The translations under genes and the position numbers were made by a program. Below, piece by piece: positions 55,840-58,146 of a stretch of 58,146 nt of DNA. The stretch lies in assembly GCA_900317685.1 (NCBI GenBank), contig ONHQ01000019.1, positions 1 to 58,146 on the forward strand, read 5' to 3'. Position 1 is the stretch's first letter, and the number at the start of each line of letters is the position of its first letter. The notes beneath the pieces were generated by a model. It saw only the letters and a program-made list of their open reading frames with translations. It searched no databases and had not been told where the DNA came from. This stretch comes from an uncultured Prevotella sp. (lineage in GTDB: Bacteria; Bacteroidota; Bacteroidia; Bacteroidales; Bacteroidaceae).

Positions 55840-55902
55840 CTATAGCCTCTATAACCTCTATAGCTTCTATAGTCTCTATAGCTTCTATAGTCTCTATCGC
55901 AC
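55840..55902 (-). repeat. nonamer array B, inverted relative to array A, 7 units
   Basis: On the minus strand the units read TATAGAGAC, TATAGAAGC and TATAGAGGY, the same nonamer family as 54592-54713 in the opposite orientation. It starts directly after the stop codon (55904-55906) of the next minus-strand gene. Confidence 0.9.
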
Positions 55903-55903
55903 T

Positions 55904-56377
55904 CTATTCCATCTTCTCCACGAGCCACTCGGCGACCCTGCACTGCTTCCCATACGCCTCGCTCAGGGTGCTGTATTGCTTCCACAGCGAGACCTTGCAG
56001 GCAAGGCGCGGAAATGCCTGGCTGGCCTTGCGCAAGCTGTCGTGCTTGCAGGGAGGGGTGACGCGGTCCATGCCCAGCTGAGCCATGGCACGGGTGAAAT
56101 CGGCCATCTGACGAGGATAGTTGTCATACTCTTCAAGGACACGGTAGACGGCATACCACTGCTGCTGGTCCGTCATGAGACGATGCCCGTCGGAATCTTT
56201 GGCCGCAAGCAGCTCACGCAGAATGTCGCCCATATGCCGCTCGCTGGAAGGGACTGCCGGATGGAGAGCGGGGTAGTTGTTGTTCACCGTCATATAGCCG
56301 TCGCCCATGCAGAGCTGCGAAATATTGCCGTTGATTTGTATGGCGCTCAAGGCGCGAAGCATTTCTTCCTGGGTCAT
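55904..56377 (-). CDS. unknown protein with ISQL/NNN motif
   Basis: A 157-aa protein (MTQEEMLRALSAIQINGNIS...). The N-terminal region has IQINGNISQLCMGDGYMTVN, closely like the C-terminus of the HIRAN protein encoded just upstream. The remainder is helical with conserved-looking WYAVYRVLEEYDNYPRQMAD and a C-terminal WLVEKME. No known domain recognised; the arrangement suggests a partner of the HIRAN protein. The gene follows the HIRAN gene by 11 bp, so they are probably co-translated. Confidence 0.72.
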   Translation of the reverse strand: MTQEEMLRALSAIQINGNISQLCMGDGYMTVNNNYPALHPAVPSSERHMGDILRELLAAKDSDGHRLMTDQQQWYAVYRVLEEYDNYPRQMADFTRAMAQLGMDRVTPPCKHDSLRKASQAFPRLACKVSLWKQYSTLSEAYGKQCRVAEWLVEKME

Positions 56378-56388
56378 GTTAATCGGTT

Positions 56389-57051
56389 TTAGTGGTTGTT
56401 TGTGAGTGATCCGTTACCAAAGGCCAATTGACTGATTCCGCCGTCTACTTTCAATGTCGGCGCGCTGGAATTGGCTTTTATGGAATATTTATCATGCTCG
56501 ATGCTCTCCAGGATAGCCGTCAGCGTCGGCTGCGGAATGCTCCATAGGCACTTGTCGCGCAAGTAGGTAAGGCAAAAATACAGCGTCTCCTTCCTCTCCG
56601 TAGGTATCGTGTCGAGACGCACGATCAATTTTGAGAAGTTGTCCTGGGGGATGAGATTGGCGGGGATGTCAGAGCGTTTGAAGAGTTTGAGCTCCTTACC
56701 ATTTATGACGGGGTATGCCACGAGCGAGGTGTTGGCACCGGGCACAAGCCCCACGACATGCAGATATATCTGCGTGTCGTTGTACAGTTTCATCAGAAAA
56801 TGTGCTTTCCGCGTATCTTCGCTGCGAATATATCCTATCAGGCGCTCCTCGCCCTGACAGTCGAGGACCTTGACAGCAAGCGGGTCAAACTTGTTGTAAG
56901 GTTCTGCCTCAAGCTTCATCTTGTGCTTGGGTGCCTCGCTGAGGTAGCCCTCAAGCTCTTTGGCAGGTGTGTAGAATCGGGTCCCCACGATGATGAGAAG
57001 CATTCCGATGGATGGAGGGCAATAGGGCCCCGCGATGGTCTTTTCTTCCAT
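56389..57051 (-). CDS. HIRAN-domain protein
   Basis: A 220-aa protein. Residues about 15-75 match a HIRAN domain: LIIVGTRFYTPAKELEGYL, MKLEAEPYNKFDPLAVKVLD and EERLIGYIRSEDT. HIRAN domains bind 3' DNA ends or unusual DNA in repair and conflict proteins. A middle region (NLIPQDNFSKLIVRLDTIPT) is unassigned, and the C-terminus ends TLKVDGGISQLAFGNGSLTN-NH, shared with the neighbour. ATG 57051 (MEEKTIAGPYCPP) is chosen because 49 upstream codons lack domain character. It is first in the minus-strand cassette. Confidence 0.7.
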   Translation of the reverse strand: MEEKTIAGPYCPPSIGMLLIIVGTRFYTPAKELEGYLSEAPKHKMKLEAEPYNKFDPLAVKVLDCQGEERLIGYIRSEDTRKAHFLMKLYNDTQIYLHVVGLVPGANTSLVAYPVINGKELKLFKRSDIPANLIPQDNFSKLIVRLDTIPTERKETLYFCLTYLRDKCLWSIPQPTLTAILESIEHDKYSIKANSSAPTLKVDGGISQLAFGNGSLTNNH

Positions 57052-57319
57052 GATAGATCGTTTTTGTTGTAGTTGAAAATATAAAAATAAACGTTCATGC
57101 CGGGACTTTGCAAAGTTAGCTTCAAAGGTCTCATCCCCGTTCTGTTTTCCCCGGCATTTCATTCTCTTATGCAAATGTACGTGATTTCTTTTAAACAACC
57201 AACAAAAATAAGAGAAAAATTAGAATTCATAATATCTTTGATTCTTGTCCGACATGATATTCTTTCTTTCTGCTGGATACTTTGTCATTTTTTTGCGTCA
57301 GAAATTGGCAGGTTAGAAA

Positions 57320-57349
57320 GCCACACCGCCACACCGCCACACCGCCACA
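57320..57349 (-). repeat. octamer array (GCCACACC), left arm
   Basis: Three full GCCACACC units plus GCCACA, reverse-complementary to the array at 57533-57564. Confidence 0.88.
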
Positions 57350-57379
57350 TTTATAGCTATCGCATGTCGGCAAAATCAG

Positions 57380-57478
57380 AATTGTAAAATAAGAAGAAAT
57401 AATATAATAATCATATAAAATACTAATTATTAATATATTAAATAATATTATAATATATAATAATATAATATATTTTTA
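57380..57478. other. AT-rich core between inverted octamer arrays
   Basis: About 100 bases composed almost wholly of A and T (runs like AATATATTAAATAATATTAT), in a window whose overall composition is near 50% GC. Possible unwinding element; no function shown. Confidence 0.7.
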
Positions 57479-57532
57479 CTCTATAGTCTCATTTTGGCCA
57501 CATTTGCCGCCGACGGTGTGGTATCGGCCTTA

Positions 57533-57564
57533 TGTGGCGGTGTGGCGGTGTGGCGGTGTGGCGC
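57533..57564 (+). repeat. octamer array (TGTGGCGG), right arm
   Basis: Three exact TGTGGCGG units and TGTGGCGC. It is inverted relative to 57320-57349 and direct relative to 50719-50750. Confidence 0.88.
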
Positions 57565-57572
57565 AAAGAAGT

Positions 57573-57617
57573 TAGAAGTTAGGGAGTAGGAATTAGGAAG
57601 TAGGAGTTAGGAGTTAC
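57573..57617. repeat. degenerate heptamer tract (RRTTAGG)
   Basis: Six or seven 7-bp units such as GAGTTAGG, AATTAGG and AAGTAGG. No gene inside; similar in style to the heptamer arrays elsewhere in the window but with a different unit. Confidence 0.6.
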
Positions 57618-57742
57618 GTCCTGCCCAAACGATGTGTTTGCTTTGAACAAATTATGATTACGCCCCTCGCAAACCATAAATTCAGAAAAATGAGGTCTAC
57701 GACTTGCTGTTAACAGATTTTAACCGCAATAGAAGCCTCGGA

Positions 57743-57774
57743 TTTGGAAACGGACGATTTGTGTAGTATCTTTG
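57743..57774 (+). promoter_or_regulatory. promoter of the HU-like gene
   Basis: TTTG at 57743, 20 bases, TATCTTTG at 57767-57774. The start codon follows after a 110-base leader containing a palindrome. Confidence 0.75.
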
Positions 57775-57806
57775 CATCAGAACAAGAAAGGACCGGACCC
57801 TCTCTA

Positions 57807-57830
57807 TCTCCCCCCTAAAAGAGGGGGAGA
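57807..57830. repeat. palindrome in the HU-like gene leader
   Basis: TCTCCCCC pairs with GGGGGAGA; the flank GACCCTCTCT and CCCTAAAAG are shared with the palindrome at 1707-1723. Confidence 0.55.
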
Positions 57831-57884
57831 ATCGCGATACCCATCAAAACCACTAAATATGTTTAACCATTAAAAAAATCGCTT

Positions 57885-58146
57885 ATGCTACACTACAAAC
57901 TTTATCAAAACAAGTCCAAGGGCAACAAGGCCTACGGCAAGTGGTTTGCCCGCGCCATGGTCACCCAAACCATCGACCTCGAACAGCTCGCCGAGCACAT
58001 GGCCAACCACAACACGCCTTATTCCAAGGGTGCCATCTTAGGTGTTTTGACCGACATGGTGAACTGCATCCGCGAGCTCGTCCTCGACGGCAACGCCGTG
58101 AAGATCCCCAACCTCGCCATCTTCTCCGCCGGACTGACCACCAAGG
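57885..58146 (+). CDS. HU-like DNA-binding protein (partial, runs off the window end)
   Basis: The first 87 codons: MLHYKLYQNKSKGNKAYGKW, then LEQLAEHMANHNTPYSKGAI, GVLTDMVNCIRELVLDGNAV and KIPNLAIFSAGL. This is the Bacteroidetes HU/viral-histone-like family, in which a dimer bends DNA. The stop lies outside the window. It diverges from the HIRAN operon across the repeat-rich region, and similar HU-like genes commonly accompany VirE/DUF3987 genes in Bacteroidetes. Confidence 0.8.
   Translation, partial: MLHYKLYQNKSKGNKAYGKWFARAMVTQTIDLEQLAEHMANHNTPYSKGAILGVLTDMVNCIRELVLDGNAVKIPNLAIFSAGLTTK

Larger units (their letters stand above)
57052..57884. other. 833-bp repeat-rich non-coding region between divergent cassette genes
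   Basis: No gene seen. It holds, in order: an octamer array (57320-57349), an almost pure A/T tract (about 57380-57478), an inverted octamer array (57533-57564), a heptamer tract (57573-57617), the HU-like gene promoter and a palindrome (57807-57830). The architecture resembles a replication origin or a control region for the cassette. Confidence 0.75.

Noticed and set aside
54592-55902. Nonamer arrays as CRISPR or telomere-like repeats
   Set aside because: Units are contiguous without spacers, copy number is low and there are no associated genes of those kinds.
1-58146. tRNA, rRNA or other standard RNA genes
   Set aside because: Reading the intergenic gaps showed no cloverleaf-like or rRNA-like sequence; a covariance-model scan would be needed to exclude small RNAs.

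Overview
The window reads as chromosomal DNA of a Bacteroidales bacterium of the Prevotella/Segatella type. Evidence: many genes follow promoters of the Bacteroidetes form (TTTG about 19-20 bases upstream of TAnnTTTG) and lack strong Shine-Dalgarno sites; the set includes a short RpoD-like primary sigma factor, pyrophosphate-dependent phosphofructokinase, a FimB/Mfa2-like lipoprotein, DUF4421, DUF1460, a golvesin-type protein, DUF5675 and VirE/DUF3987 proteins. No rRNA or tRNA gene was recognised.

Layout. 1-3296 (minus): a sulfur-carrier cluster of ThiS-like protein, E1-like enzyme, JAMM protease and a siroheme sulfite/nitrite reductase cut by the window edge. 3541-11717: a TonB receptor, a DUF4143 ATPase with its own repeat array, a minus-strand operon of PstB-like ATPase, metal/corrinoid-type binding protein and FecCD permease, and a frameshifted PstS-like lipoprotein. 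Two of the intergenic regions here share an operator-like sequence. 11866-17244: acyl-CoA-synthetase-like enzyme, fimbrial lipoprotein, primary sigma factor, NlpE-like lipoprotein, GNAT enzyme. 17433-22266: a TolC-MacA-MacB type efflux operon whose MacA gene carries an in-frame TAG. 22488-50117: mostly housekeeping and envelope genes (oxidoreductase, DUF4421, DUF1460, dapA, EamA, truA, PP2C-like, YgiQ, golvesin/amidase-like, acyltransferase, pfp, GH25, TPR proteins, radA, queC, cdd, gyrA).

50251-58146 is a different kind of DNA: a repeat-rich accessory cassette. Read on the minus strand it contains a HIRAN-domain protein, a small protein sharing a glycine/asparagine-rich motif with it, a four-helix-bundle-suffix protein, a DUF3127 protein, a small gene broken by a 249-bp MITE, a VirE/DUF3987 primase-helicase-like protein and a DUF5675 protein. 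A divergent HU-like gene runs off the right edge. Nonamer arrays in opposite orientation flank the four-helix gene, inverted octamer arrays flank an AT-rich core at the head of the cassette, and two related palindromic elements lie in or at the start of the DUF3987 gene. This is the best candidate in the window for an undescribed element or system.

All domain names were assigned by reading motifs, without database searches.
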